Source: a virus. Taken from it: a stretch of 63,927 nucleotides of DNA. Of this stretch, positions 22,043 through 29,272 are shown in pieces. The notes under the pieces are model-generated. The model was not told where the DNA came from, did not search any database, and saw only the letters and a list, made by a program, of their open reading frames with translations. Numbering within the stretch: position 1 is the first letter of the stretch; every line of letters begins with the position of its first letter. Location of the stretch: the IMG/VR virus record IMGVR_UViG_3300048587_000084, positions 1-63,927 of that record, one strand, 5' to 3'. Both the position numbers and the translations under genes were made by a program.

Positions 22043-22767
22043 TCCTCACCACCCTAACCGCCCTCTGGCTCATCGCATCCGGCCCGCAGCACGTGTCGGT
22101 CGATGCGATTGCCCAAACCACGTGCATCACGGTCGCGGTCTACACCGAGGCCGAAGGCGAGCCGTACCTTGGCAAGCTCGCCGTCGCAGCCGTCGTGCGA
22201 GAGCGCGCCAGGCGCTCCAACACCCCGCCGTGCGCGGTCGTCACCGCGCGCCACCAGTTTTCGGGACTGGGTAGGCGCGTGGGGCGCATTCACCCCGGAG
22301 CGCTGCTCGATTCGCTGGGTGCGGCACGCGCCAGCGCTCTGTCTACCGCGCCGGTGCCTGAGTGCGCCGGCGCAACTCACTTCGACAACAACTCGCGCGC
22401 GTCGTGGACACGCAAGTTTCCCGTTGTGTGCGCGATCGCCAACCACACCTTCTATGGAGAAACCACACGAACGAAACACCAAGCCCGCTTGCACTTGCGC
22501 TGGTGGCAGCCATGCTCGGCATGGCTGCCGAAGAATGCGAGTGCGCCAAGTGCGCGGCCAAACGCCAAGCTGATCTCGACGATAAAGCTGCGGATGTGCG
22601 CGCCGAACTGGCCGCTGGCGCAATGGCGTCCGTCAGCATCAGCGCTCCGCGCGACTTTGGATGGGCGCTGGCCATGCTTCGCGAAGGCTACGCGCTGCGC
22701 CGCGCCGGCTGGAACGGCAAAGGCCTCGCGCTGCACCTGCAGATACCCGACGCCAACTCCAAGATGA
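22039..22767 (+). CDS. SleB-like cell-wall hydrolase with read-through tail
   Basis: The frame is 242 codons, but the recognisable hydrolase (Hydrolase_2/SleB-like) occupies only residues 1-143: a hydrophobic N-terminus, AVYTEAEGEPYLGKLAVAAV with the catalytic-type Glu, QFSG, CAGATHFDNN and a final AIANHTFYGETT. Members usually end at about this point. Beyond it the frame runs through the next gene in a non-coding-looking, Arg/Ala/Pro-rich register. At 22468-22470 a CGA stands where TGA would complete an ATGA junction (see findings). It may degrade peptidoglycan during entry or lysis; an early position is odd for the latter. Confidence 0.7.
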   Translation: MILTTLTALWLIASGPQHVSVDAIAQTTCITVAVYTEAEGEPYLGKLAVAAVVRERARRSNTPPCAVVTARHQFSGLGRRVGRIHPGALLDSLGAARASALSTAPVPECAGATHFDNNSRASWTRKFPVVCAIANHTFYGETTRTKHQARLHLRWWQPCSAWLPKNASAPSARPNAKLISTIKLRMCAPNWPLAQWRPSASALRATLDGRWPCFAKATRCAAPAGTAKASRCTCRYPTPTPR

Positions 22768-22886
22768 CGCTGCCCTACATCTACATCGAGTACCCGAAGG
22801 ATGCCGCCAACACGCCGGGCGCGCGGTGCCCGTGGCTGGCGTCGCAGACCGACATGCTGGCTCAGGACTGGGAGCTGGCCCAGTAA
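22512..22886 (+). CDS. Tad2-like (DUF2829) anti-Thoeris candidate
   Basis: The C-terminal 75 residues carry the DUF2829/Tad2 signature: FGWALAMLREGYALRRAGWN-G-K-G near the start, an aliphatic strand (LALHLQIPD), and the ending WLASQTDMLAQDWELAQ. Tad2 binds the cyclic ADP-ribose-type signal of Thoeris defence and prevents its action. Upstream are about 50 helical residues with CECAKC. The ATG at 22512 gives 124 residues; an ACG at 22467 with an ideal GGAGA ribosome site would give 139. The frame overlaps the tail of the hydrolase frame. Domain assignment is strong; activity is not tested. Confidence 0.8.
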   Translation: MLGMAAEECECAKCAAKRQADLDDKAADVRAELAAGAMASVSISAPRDFGWALAMLREGYALRRAGWNGKGLALHLQIPDANSKMTLPYIYIEYPKDAANTPGARCPWLASQTDMLAQDWELAQ

Positions 22887-22889
22887 GCC

Positions 22890-23138
22890 ATGAAACTCGT
22901 CCCCCTCGACCGCCTTCTTGAACTGCACTTTGAAGACCGCTCGACGCGCATGCGTCGGCGCCTCGTCTCCCTCGCGCGCGCCGCCAAGCTCCCCGGTGCG
23001 CAAAAGCTGGGCTCGCAGTGGATGTGCGACCTTGAGGTGTTCGAGTCGCGACCGGCAAACGATCCACCGCCCACCGCTCCTGCTGCATCGCTGCGCGAGC
23101 TGGTGGAGGCGGCGAAGGCCAAGAGGGCAGCACAATGA
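22890..23138 (+). CDS. Excisionase-like DNA-binding protein (putative)
   Basis: An 82-residue protein. STRMRRRLVSLARAAKLPGA followed by QKLGSQWMCDLEVFES matches the winged-helix pattern of phage excisionases and MerR-like small DNA-binders. It lies two genes upstream of the integrase on the same strand. The assignment rests on pattern and position and could equally be a small transcription factor. Confidence 0.5.
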   Translation: MKLVPLDRLLELHFEDRSTRMRRRLVSLARAAKLPGAQKLGSQWMCDLEVFESRPANDPPPTAPAASLRELVEAAKAKRAAQ

Positions 23139-23851
23139 AAGAACGTCCGATCCTGTTCTCCGCCGCGATGGTCCGCGCCCTGCTCGCCGGCACGAAGACG
23201 CAGACGCGGCGGGTTGTGAAGCCGCAGCCGGCCAAGTCGTCCGGCACCCATCGTGGCTACCCGCTGGAACTCATGGCCAACGATTGGGCATGGCCGCATC
23301 CGCGCACCAGCGGCGCAACGACGATCAGCAACCGCCCGAACGGTCCACTGGGTTGGGAGATCCATTGCCCCTACGGCCAGCCCGGAGACCGGCTGTGGGT
23401 GCGGGAACGATTTACGCCGTTGCCGATGCAGGCGCCAACCGAAAACCCGTCGAGGTGGCAGATCCTTTACGCGGCTGGTGGCGCAGAAGAACGCGAGGCG
23501 CCGGCAGGCTACAACCCGATGCTCTACAACTATGAGCGTTGGTCGCCATCCATCCATATGCCCCACTGGGCCAGCCGCCTGACGCTCGAAATCACCGGCG
23601 TGCGAGTGGAGCGGTTGCAGGACATCAGCGAGGAGGATGCGCAGGCTGAGGGCATAGAGCGAGTGGGCGGCGAGTTCAGTTGCACGCCGTGGCGCAACTA
23701 CCGCATCGGATGCCCTGACGAGATGCGCAGCCACTGCTCGGCACGGTCGCGGTCTTACATGACTCTGTGGGAATCGATCAACGGCCCCGGATCGTGGGAT
23801 GCGAATCCGTGGGTGTGGGTTATCGAGTTCAAGCGAGTCGAGCAAGCGTGA
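23135..23851 (+). CDS. ASCH/PUA-like phage protein
   Basis: A 238-residue protein: RPILFSAAMVRALLAGTKTQ-TRRVVKPQ at the N-terminus, GQPGDRLWVRERFTP, LTLEITGVRVERLQDISEED and a C-terminal NPWVWVIEFKRV. These segments are typical of a phage ASCH-like family often labelled morphogenetic without evidence; the ASCH/PUA fold suggests RNA or modified-nucleotide binding. It overlaps its neighbours by GTGA-type junctions and sits next to the integrase. Confidence 0.72.
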   Translation: MKERPILFSAAMVRALLAGTKTQTRRVVKPQPAKSSGTHRGYPLELMANDWAWPHPRTSGATTISNRPNGPLGWEIHCPYGQPGDRLWVRERFTPLPMQAPTENPSRWQILYAAGGAEEREAPAGYNPMLYNYERWSPSIHMPHWASRLTLEITGVRVERLQDISEEDAQAEGIERVGGEFSCTPWRNYRIGCPDEMRSHCSARSRSYMTLWESINGPGSWDANPWVWVIEFKRVEQA

Positions 23852-24996
23852 CCCGCCCCCGCACCCCAGGCCGCCGCGACCTACCGCGCTGGTTCCGCGC
23901 CCGCAAGCGCGGCGGGGGCTATTACCTGGAACACCCGATCACCCGCGAATGTGCCACGCTCTCGGCCGATCGCGCCGAGGCGCTTGAGCTGTATTGGGCG
24001 CTGGTGCCGGAGATCGAAGCCCAGGTGCGCGCGGCGCGCGAAGGTCGCAAGGCCGGCAAGCTGGCCACCGTGCTGGAGGGCAAGCTCAAGGCCACCGGCG
24101 AAACCCTGCGCGCGTTCCTCGCGCGCTGGCGCACCGACGTGCTGCCCACGATGAACAAGCGCGGCAGCACCGGCGCGCTGTCGCCCAAGACGGCCGGCGA
24201 CTACGCCCGCATGCTGCGCCGCCAGATTGAACCCCTCGAAGCCACCCTGATCGAGCTGACCCGCATCGACGCCCAGTCCATGCGCGCCCTGCTCTCGCCC
24301 TGGCTGTCGATGCCCCACCAGTACAACTACATGCGCGCCGTCCTCACGCGCGCACTGCAACACGCCGTCGACGAAGGCGTGCTGTCCGTCAACCCCATGC
24401 GCTCGATCGACGCCCGCGCCAAGACCAAGCGTCGCGCCTACATCAGCGACGCTGATTACATCGCCATCACCGGAAAGATCACCGAACCCTACGCCGTGCG
24501 CGCGTGCGACCTGCTGTACCTGCTCGGCATGCGCCCGGCCGACTGTCTGGGCCTGCGCGCCGACGCACTGGTCAAGGTCGACGGCCGCTGGTGCGTCAAC
24601 TTCGCCGCCGGCAAGACCGGTGTCGAACAAGAACTGATCGGCAACCAGGCGCTGCACGATCAGCTCGAATGGTGGCGAGCATGGCGCGCCGAACACGCGC
24701 CACTGTCCGCGTACCTGCTGGTCCACCCACGCACCGCACACCGCAAGATCTGCTCACGTCAGATCAAGGTGGAATGGCTGTCCCGCACCTGGACCACCGC
24801 CACCCGCGAAGCCGGCCACCCCGAATACACCCTGCGCGACATCCGCCCCAAGTCCCTCACCGACGAGGCGCTTGCCGGCAACAAAGGCAACAAGGGCGGC
24901 CACCTCACCCAACAAATGCGCGACCACTACCAGCGCGTGCGGCTGCCGGAGCGGTCGGACGTGACCATCAACCTACCCAAGAGGAAATCCCAGTGA
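23848..24996 (+). CDS. int: Tyrosine recombinase integrase
   Basis: A 382-residue site-specific recombinase. The N-terminal arm-binding part is basic (GRRDLPRWFRARKRGGGYY); the core-binding part spans about residues 90-190. The catalytic domain shows Arg229 (LLGMRPADCLGLR), a Lys in AAGKTGVEQE, Arg333 in LRDIRPKSL, His352 (GGHLTQQ) and the nucleophile Tyr361 (RDHYQRV). It catalyses integration at the attP found 1.6 kb downstream. The GTG at 23848 overlaps the upstream stop (GTGA); longer upstream reading runs through another gene. Confidence 0.92.
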   Translation: MTRPRTPGRRDLPRWFRARKRGGGYYLEHPITRECATLSADRAEALELYWALVPEIEAQVRAAREGRKAGKLATVLEGKLKATGETLRAFLARWRTDVLPTMNKRGSTGALSPKTAGDYARMLRRQIEPLEATLIELTRIDAQSMRALLSPWLSMPHQYNYMRAVLTRALQHAVDEGVLSVNPMRSIDARAKTKRRAYISDADYIAITGKITEPYAVRACDLLYLLGMRPADCLGLRADALVKVDGRWCVNFAAGKTGVEQELIGNQALHDQLEWWRAWRAEHAPLSAYLLVHPRTAHRKICSRQIKVEWLSRTWTTATREAGHPEYTLRDIRPKSLTDEALAGNKGNKGGHLTQQMRDHYQRVRLPERSDVTINLPKRKSQ

Positions 24997-25625
24997 GCAC
25001 CATCAATCTCACTCCTTTTTGCAGCAAGAGCGACACGCGGGCCTACATGCAAGAGCCGTTCACTGTGCTCGGCGGAACCGGCGCCAGCAACGGGAACATA
25101 TTGGCCTGGCTCGCTGGCCAGACGTTCGGAAAGCCGCTTGGCGACTCCAAGACAGCTGAAAGTATCAAGATCTTGATTGAGAAAGCACAGGCCGAAGCAT
25201 CAGATAAGGACGCGCAGTGGATCGACGTCGAAACCATCCGCACGTCGTCGCGCAAATGCGCGCAGTGCGACGGCACCGGCGTGGTCACGATAGTGAAATG
25301 CGAGGACTGCGACGGCGACGGCGAGTTCTGGCATGGCAACCACGTCTACGACTGCAAAGAATGCAAGGGTGTTGGGCACAAGAACGAAACCGGAATTGGA
25401 GAGCGGTGCGACGAGTGCGGCGGCTATGGCATGTCCGAGATTGGGCTACCGTCGTCGTATGGCGCGGACGGGTTCACCGTTGCGTCGCACTTCATCAGTC
25501 GCATGCGCACGCTGCCGGGATGCAGGATCAGGCGTTACATAAGCCGCCCAGGTGGCGGCATCACATTCGCCTTCGATGGCGGTATCGGCATCGTGATGCC
25601 GATTCTGAAAGAGCCAATCCCATGA
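24993..25625 (+). CDS. DnaJ-type zinc-finger protein
   Basis: A 210-residue protein. The centre (about residues 88-150) has four CxxCxGxG-type knuckles: CAQCDGTG, CEDCDGDG, CKECKGVG and CDECGGYG, as in the zinc-binding domain of DnaJ, without a J-domain. The N-terminal 80 residues (TVLGGTGASNGNILAWLAGQ) and the C-terminus are not recognised. GAGGAAATCC precedes the GTG start at 24993. Such stand-alone domains may act in protein or RNA handling; no specific role can be assigned. Confidence 0.72.
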   Translation: MSTINLTPFCSKSDTRAYMQEPFTVLGGTGASNGNILAWLAGQTFGKPLGDSKTAESIKILIEKAQAEASDKDAQWIDVETIRTSSRKCAQCDGTGVVTIVKCEDCDGDGEFWHGNHVYDCKECKGVGHKNETGIGERCDECGGYGMSEIGLPSSYGADGFTVASHFISRMRTLPGCRIRRYISRPGGGITFAFDGGIGIVMPILKEPIP

Positions 25626-25936
25626 GCTACACCGTCGAGGTCAATGGAAAGGACGTGATCGTGTCGCATCCGTCGTCGCCGGAGCCGAAAGTGCTGGCAG
25701 GCTGGACATGGCACGCCGAGCTTGTGCGGCAACTGATCGCCGAGCGCGACCAACTCCGCGCCCGCCTCGCTGCGATTGATGCGGCGCCGACGGTGGCGTC
25801 ACTTGGTATAGGCCCCGACGGAAAGCATAGCGGGCTGTACTTCCCGCACCCGCACAGAAGTGCGCTTACTGCGACGATGGACGAGCGCGACGGGTGGACC
25901 ATCAAAGAGTTGATCGCCAGACCGGAGGCGAAATGA
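25622..25936 (+). CDS. Hypothetical protein with APTV/ELIARP motif
   Basis: A 104-residue protein with a short helical coil (LVRQLIAERDQLRARLAAID) leading to AAPTVASLG and a C-terminal WTIKELIARPEAK. The APTV...ELIARP module recurs in the gene two positions downstream and is common in phage early proteins of Eaa-like type. Function unknown. Confidence 0.6.
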   Translation: MSYTVEVNGKDVIVSHPSSPEPKVLAGWTWHAELVRQLIAERDQLRARLAAIDAAPTVASLGIGPDGKHSGLYFPHPHRSALTATMDERDGWTIKELIARPEAK

Positions 25937-26127
25937 AGACCCTTGCAGCGCCATTCCTGATCCGTGATGAGTGTGGCAACTTCGAGGAATTCGACGATTA
26001 CGAATCAGCACTGAGCAGCGCCAAATCCGCCGCAGAAGAAGGTGCCTTGGTGACTCTCTACGCTGCACAGATCGACATCGTGCCGACGAAGAGATACCGA
26101 ATCGTCAAGTATGGAGATGCGAAATGA
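25933..26127 (+). CDS. Small hypothetical protein
   Basis: A 64-residue protein (MKTLAAPFLIRDECGNFEEF, then SSAKSAAEEGALVTLYAAQ and RYRIVKYGDAK) starting at an ATG that overlaps the upstream TGA. It also ends in an ATGA overlap. No family recognised. Confidence 0.58.
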   Translation: MKTLAAPFLIRDECGNFEEFDDYESALSSAKSAAEEGALVTLYAAQIDIVPTKRYRIVKYGDAK

Positions 26128-26948
26128 ACGAGCGATACGAAATAGCCGCGCAAAATGACGGAGCTATCGACATCGCGCGCAATGGAGTGGACGAGGTGAT
26201 TCGGCTGGGCAAGCGGGTGGCGGAACTGGAGGCAGAGAATGCTTACCTTCGCGCAGCCAATAGCGATGGCGCGGAACTCGCGCAGAAGCTGCAAGTTGAT
26301 CGAGAAACGTTGCGCAACGAAGCATCCCGTCTACAGATGTTGGCGCGGCACCTCGTCCGCACCGAAGGCGACGACATCAAGCCTGGTCTCGCACTATTTG
26401 TGCAGGCAGAGCATATCGGCGCACTGCGCCTACAGCTTGACGCGATCGAGCGGGCGCCGACTGTTGGCCATGTGCGGTGCGCGATGGGTACTCTCTACAA
26501 GTTCCTGGCCGCGGACGCGCTGCACTACGACGAGATGCCGCCGGATGGTACTGAGCTGATAGCGCGGCCTGTGCCGTTACAGCAAACACACAGCAAAGTT
26601 ACAGCCACTTCTGAAAAAGGCGCGCAAGATGTTGATTTTGGTGCCGCTGGCCCGAATCGAACGGGCGACCTACTGATTACGAATCAGGGCGGAGATTGCT
26701 CGGAATCGCCGCAGAATCAAGAGCATAGGCAAGAACTGGCACCAGCCGCAACGGCTGATTCAGTGCGTTTGGGATCAAGCACCTACGATCCAGTTACAGC
26801 AACGCCAGCAGCGCTCAAAGACCACGAGATCGCCCAGCTGGTGAACGAGCTGCGCGACACGGCCATCAAGTATCGCGACGCCCAGCAGCTGCGCGAACGC
26901 ATCGCCGCCCTGGTGGTTCCGGCGCTGCGCGGGAAGCGCGCGCCGTGA
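26124..26948 (+). CDS. Early protein containing the attP core (possible fusion)
   Basis: A 274-residue frame in three parts. Residues 1-152 are a coiled-coil protein ending in LDAIERAPTV...GTELIARP, a natural end for that family. Residues 172-187 (FGAAGPNRTGDLLITN) are translated from a tRNA-Thr fragment. The last 55 residues (DHEIAQLVNELRDTAIKYRD) are a separate helical module also common at C-termini of phage proteins. The frame is open across all three, so the gene may be a fusion formed at the attachment site; integration would split it. Function unknown. Confidence 0.6.
   Translation: MNERYEIAAQNDGAIDIARNGVDEVIRLGKRVAELEAENAYLRAANSDGAELAQKLQVDRETLRNEASRLQMLARHLVRTEGDDIKPGLALFVQAEHIGALRLQLDAIERAPTVGHVRCAMGTLYKFLAADALHYDEMPPDGTELIARPVPLQQTHSKVTATSEKGAQDVDFGAAGPNRTGDLLITNQGGDCSESPQNQEHRQELAPAATADSVRLGSSTYDPVTATPAALKDHEIAQLVNELRDTAIKYRDAQQLRERIAALVVPALRGKRAP
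26576..26606. promoter_or_regulatory. Candidate integrase arm sites, left pair (GTTACAGC)
   Basis: GTTACAGCAA at 26576-26585 and GTTACAGCC at 26598-26606 lie 33-63 bases left of the tRNA-derived core in the same orientation. Spaced short direct repeats flanking an attP core are typical arm-type binding sites for tyrosine integrases. No footprint evidence. Confidence 0.45.
26639..26687 (-). other. attP core: 3' half of a tRNA-Thr(CGU) gene
   Basis: On the minus strand this 49-base stretch reads as the 3' part of a tRNA: anticodon loop TTCGTAA within CTGA/TCAG, T-arm GCCCG-TTCGATT-CGGGC, acceptor 3' strand CAGCGGC and ACCA. The 5' half is absent (the sequence diverges after 26687), so it is not a functional tRNA. 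It should be the identity segment that restores the host tRNA-Thr gene after integration. Confidence 0.85.
26793..26802. promoter_or_regulatory. Candidate integrase arm site, right (GTTACAGCAA)
   Basis: Identical over ten bases to the copy at 26576, in the same orientation and 106 bases right of the attP core. With the two left copies it gives a core flanked on both sides, as expected of P and P' arms. Confidence 0.45.
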
Positions 26949-27151
26949 TCTGCCCCACCTGCCAGAACTTCCTACCCCTCGGCCAAAAGAACCCGATCGC
27001 CCCGCGCTGCACGTGGCAAGCGTCGCCCGAACAGATCGCCGTTCTGCGCTCAATTCTTCCCGCCCCGTCACTTTCGCGCGCGCTGGTGCAGTCGACACCA
27101 CACGAGGTGGAGGCCTGCGGCGCGCATTCACCTATTGGAGATTCACCATGA
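26945..27151 (+). CDS. Small protein with CxxC zinc knuckle
   Basis: A 68-residue protein with an N-terminal ICPTCQNFLPLGQK, one half of a zinc ribbon, and a probably disordered C-terminus. It starts at a GTG overlapping the previous stop and ends overlapping the next gene start. Function unknown. Confidence 0.5.
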   Translation: MICPTCQNFLPLGQKNPIAPRCTWQASPEQIAVLRSILPAPSLSRALVQSTPHEVEACGAHSPIGDSP

Positions 27152-27762
27152 CCTACCGCCGCGCCACCCTATCTGAGATCCGCCCAGGCTCCGTTGTGTT
27201 TGTCGACGCCGCGGTGATGTCGCTGGCCGACACCGACGAGCGCGTGAACGACGGCCGCACGGCCGTCCGCGTGCTGGACTCTGACGCTGCGCGCACGGGC
27301 GCAATCGTCGTTTGCGGGTTCCCATCCGTGACCATGGGGCGCGCGGCGGTCGCCGCGGTGCGGCCCAACATGATCTGGGTCCAGCTGGGCAACCCCGGCG
27401 ACCCGCTGCAGCCCGGCGCAATCCAGGAGCATCCGGACAAGGCGCCGACGCAGCTGGTCTACCCGCCCGGCATCGATATGTCGACGGTCGGCACGCCTGG
27501 CGGTCCAGCCGTCCCGCCGGCCGCCGTCCTCGCCCGCCCAGCTATCATGCACGCGGACGATCACACGTGGCAGCTCGAATGCCCCACCTGCCCGCTGGCC
27601 GCTGACGGCCCGCCGATGATCTGCGCCGCCGGCACGCGCCTGCCCGGTGGCGGCTTCATGATGGGCATGCACTGCCCGCACAACCACGGGCTGCGCCAAG
27701 AGTCGGGCGGCAGCAAGATTAGCATTGGGTGTTCGTACAGTGGAGTCGGGCATGAACCTTGA
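27148..27762 (+). CDS. Hypothetical protein with C-terminal Cys/His cluster
   Basis: A 204-residue protein. The N-terminal 90 residues are a compact mixed region (SEIRPGSVVFVDAAVMSLAD, NMIWVQLGNPGD). After a Pro-rich linker comes ECPTCPLAADGP...CPHNHG...C, a probable zinc site. A GGAG ribosome site precedes the ATG at 27148. Its last residues overlap the next gene. No family recognised. Confidence 0.58.
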   Translation: MTYRRATLSEIRPGSVVFVDAAVMSLADTDERVNDGRTAVRVLDSDAARTGAIVVCGFPSVTMGRAAVAAVRPNMIWVQLGNPGDPLQPGAIQEHPDKAPTQLVYPPGIDMSTVGTPGGPAVPPAAVLARPAIMHADDHTWQLECPTCPLAADGPPMICAAGTRLPGGGFMMGMHCPHNHGLRQESGGSKISIGCSYSGVGHEP

Positions 27763-27925
27763 ACCGTATGCCGCCGAGATTGAACATCTGTACGAAACGT
27801 CGAACCACGGAACAAGAAAAGAAGACATTGAGGCGGCATTCATAGCTGGGTTCAATGCCTGCAAGCTCGTAGTCCAAGCCAAGATCAAGAAGTATTTGGA
27901 TGCCGCCGCGCGCCGCAAGCCATGA
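27752..27925 (+). CDS. Small helical hypothetical protein
   Basis: A 57-residue protein (MNLEPYAAEIEHLYETSNHG, then FIAGFNACKLVVQAKIKKYL). It overlaps both neighbours (upstream by 11 bases, downstream by ATGA). The FIAGFNACK pattern is common in small phage proteins of unknown function. Confidence 0.55.
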   Translation: MNLEPYAAEIEHLYETSNHGTRKEDIEAAFIAGFNACKLVVQAKIKKYLDAAARRKP

Positions 27926-28407
27926 TCACCCTCCCCTACCTCACCTTTTACATCGAGCGCCTGCGCGCGCACGACTGGCATTACGAGCAGTCTGACGATC
28001 CGCGCGTGTTCAAGGCTGGGCAGGCGGCCAAGCTGGCGCTGCAGCGTGAGGCGAAGCTCGACGACAGCGGCATGTTGCAATCGCTCTACGAGGCGATGGA
28101 GCGATCAGCATGGCGCCGTAGCAGCGGCCCGCACCAAGTTGTTGCGGATCTCACCTTCGACGAATACGCCGCCGTGATCCTCAAGCGCATCGATCCGAAG
28201 GCCTCGATGCCGACCGCCGTCCAGAAGCTGGCCAAGATCGTCCACACCCTCGCCGTCGCCCTCGCGCGCGCCGATCCTGACAACCGCGCCCCGCAACGCG
28301 CCCTCGATGCGCTCCAGTCCATGGGGCTGCTGGAGGCGACGCTCACTACGCCACCCAAGGAAGCTGCGGCGCTGTGCACACAAAATCAGGAGGTTAAACG
28401 TGGCTGA
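27922..28407 (+). CDS. Hypothetical protein
   Basis: A 161-residue helical protein (YLTFYIERLRAHDWHYEQSD, LTFDEYAAVILKRIDP, QRALDALQSMGLLEATL). No catalytic motif and no clear family. Its 3' end overlaps the start of the next gene by eight bases. Confidence 0.58.
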   Translation: MITLPYLTFYIERLRAHDWHYEQSDDPRVFKAGQAAKLALQREAKLDDSGMLQSLYEAMERSAWRRSSGPHQVVADLTFDEYAAVILKRIDPKASMPTAVQKLAKIVHTLAVALARADPDNRAPQRALDALQSMGLLEATLTTPPKEAAALCTQNQEVKRG

Positions 28408-29206
28408 GTTGCGCGCTTTCTACCACTGTGCGCATGTTCTGGACGAGGCAAGGACCACCCGGCTATTCCAGGCAAGCGAGGTCTGCGCAGAGATTTGCAG
28501 GATCATCAGTGCCTCACAAAAGTTTGCGGTGCCTGATAACTGCGAGATTCTTCGGCTCAGCCCCGCAGGCGTTAGGAAGGCGCTGCAAGAGTTCCCCATC
28601 AGGCTTCCCTATGAAAGCGTGGTTCTTGAGTTTGCCGGCGACGCCGATGGCGGCGGCAAGGACAAGTTAGTCCTTGCCATGGAACAGATCGGGGACAACA
28701 TCCAGTGCTATCGGGTACACAACCGCGAAGCTCGCGAGTCCCGCAAGCAATGGGTAGCCGACAATGTGCGGTATGACTTCATAGGGATCAGTGGGCATAG
28801 CCCAACGATTGGCCTGCACCATGCTGATTTTGGCACTTTTGACGATTGGCCGGAATACTACAAAGACATGGCGGCACTCATTCTTGGCTCTGTTGTCGAG
28901 TTCTGTGCGGCATTGGCGTGCAAGAACGTGGACGCACGGGATGTGATAGTTCCGCCAGAAAAGCTCAACAGGGCAAGAGTGAGACGCGGAAAGTCGCCGC
29001 TGCATGTCTACCGCGTGTTGTCGATATCCGGCCAGTCTGCCAACTCTGATGATCGCGGCGGGACGCACGCAAGCCCGCGCATCCACCTTCGGCGCGGTCA
29101 CATTCGCCGGCTTCCTATCGGTCCTGTGTGGGTAAACGCATGCGTCGTGGGCGACAAGTCGCGCGGCATCGTAACCAAAGACTACGCCGTTGTTGCACGC
29201 GTCTGA
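28400..29206 (+). CDS. Last gene of the rightward operon, hypothetical
   Basis: A 268-residue protein starting with GTG after a CAGGAGG ribosome site. It has MAELRAFYHCAHVLDEARTT at the start, a conserved-looking C-terminus (SPRIHLRRGHIRRLP, VWVNACVVGDKSRGIVTKDY) that I associate with phage proteins of unknown function, and the only sizeable predicted globular domain in this end of the operon. It is not GC- or codon-distinct by eye except for a slightly lower GC middle. A defence-related or regulatory role cannot be excluded. Confidence 0.6.
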   Translation: MAELRAFYHCAHVLDEARTTRLFQASEVCAEICRIISASQKFAVPDNCEILRLSPAGVRKALQEFPIRLPYESVVLEFAGDADGGGKDKLVLAMEQIGDNIQCYRVHNREARESRKQWVADNVRYDFIGISGHSPTIGLHHADFGTFDDWPEYYKDMAALILGSVVEFCAALACKNVDARDVIVPPEKLNRARVRRGKSPLHVYRVLSISGQSANSDDRGGTHASPRIHLRRGHIRRLPIGPVWVNACVVGDKSRGIVTKDYAVVARV

Positions 29207-29226
29207 CTTTCTAACCCGGTGAACCT

Positions 29227-29252
29227 CAAATTCCCGTGATTACGGGTATTTG
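29227..29252. terminator. Hairpin between convergent operons
   Basis: An imperfect 11-bp inverted repeat with one internal T-T mismatch (CAAAT-T-CCCGT, four-base loop, ACGGG-T-ATTTG). It lies in the 66-base gap where the rightward early operon meets the leftward accessory block and ends with A/T pairs at its base, so it could serve both directions. Confidence 0.6.
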
Positions 29253-29272
29253 AATCCTTGCCACCCCTCAGA

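Noticed and set aside
23881-24741. A 286-codon minus-strand frame opposite the integrase
   Set aside because: The integrase catalytic residues are clear on the other strand; the antisense translation is low-complexity.
26639-26687. A second phage tRNA gene (Thr, CGU)
   Set aside because: Only the anticodon-to-CCA half is present; the D-arm and 5' acceptor strand are absent on the adjoining sequence. It is read as an attachment-site core instead.
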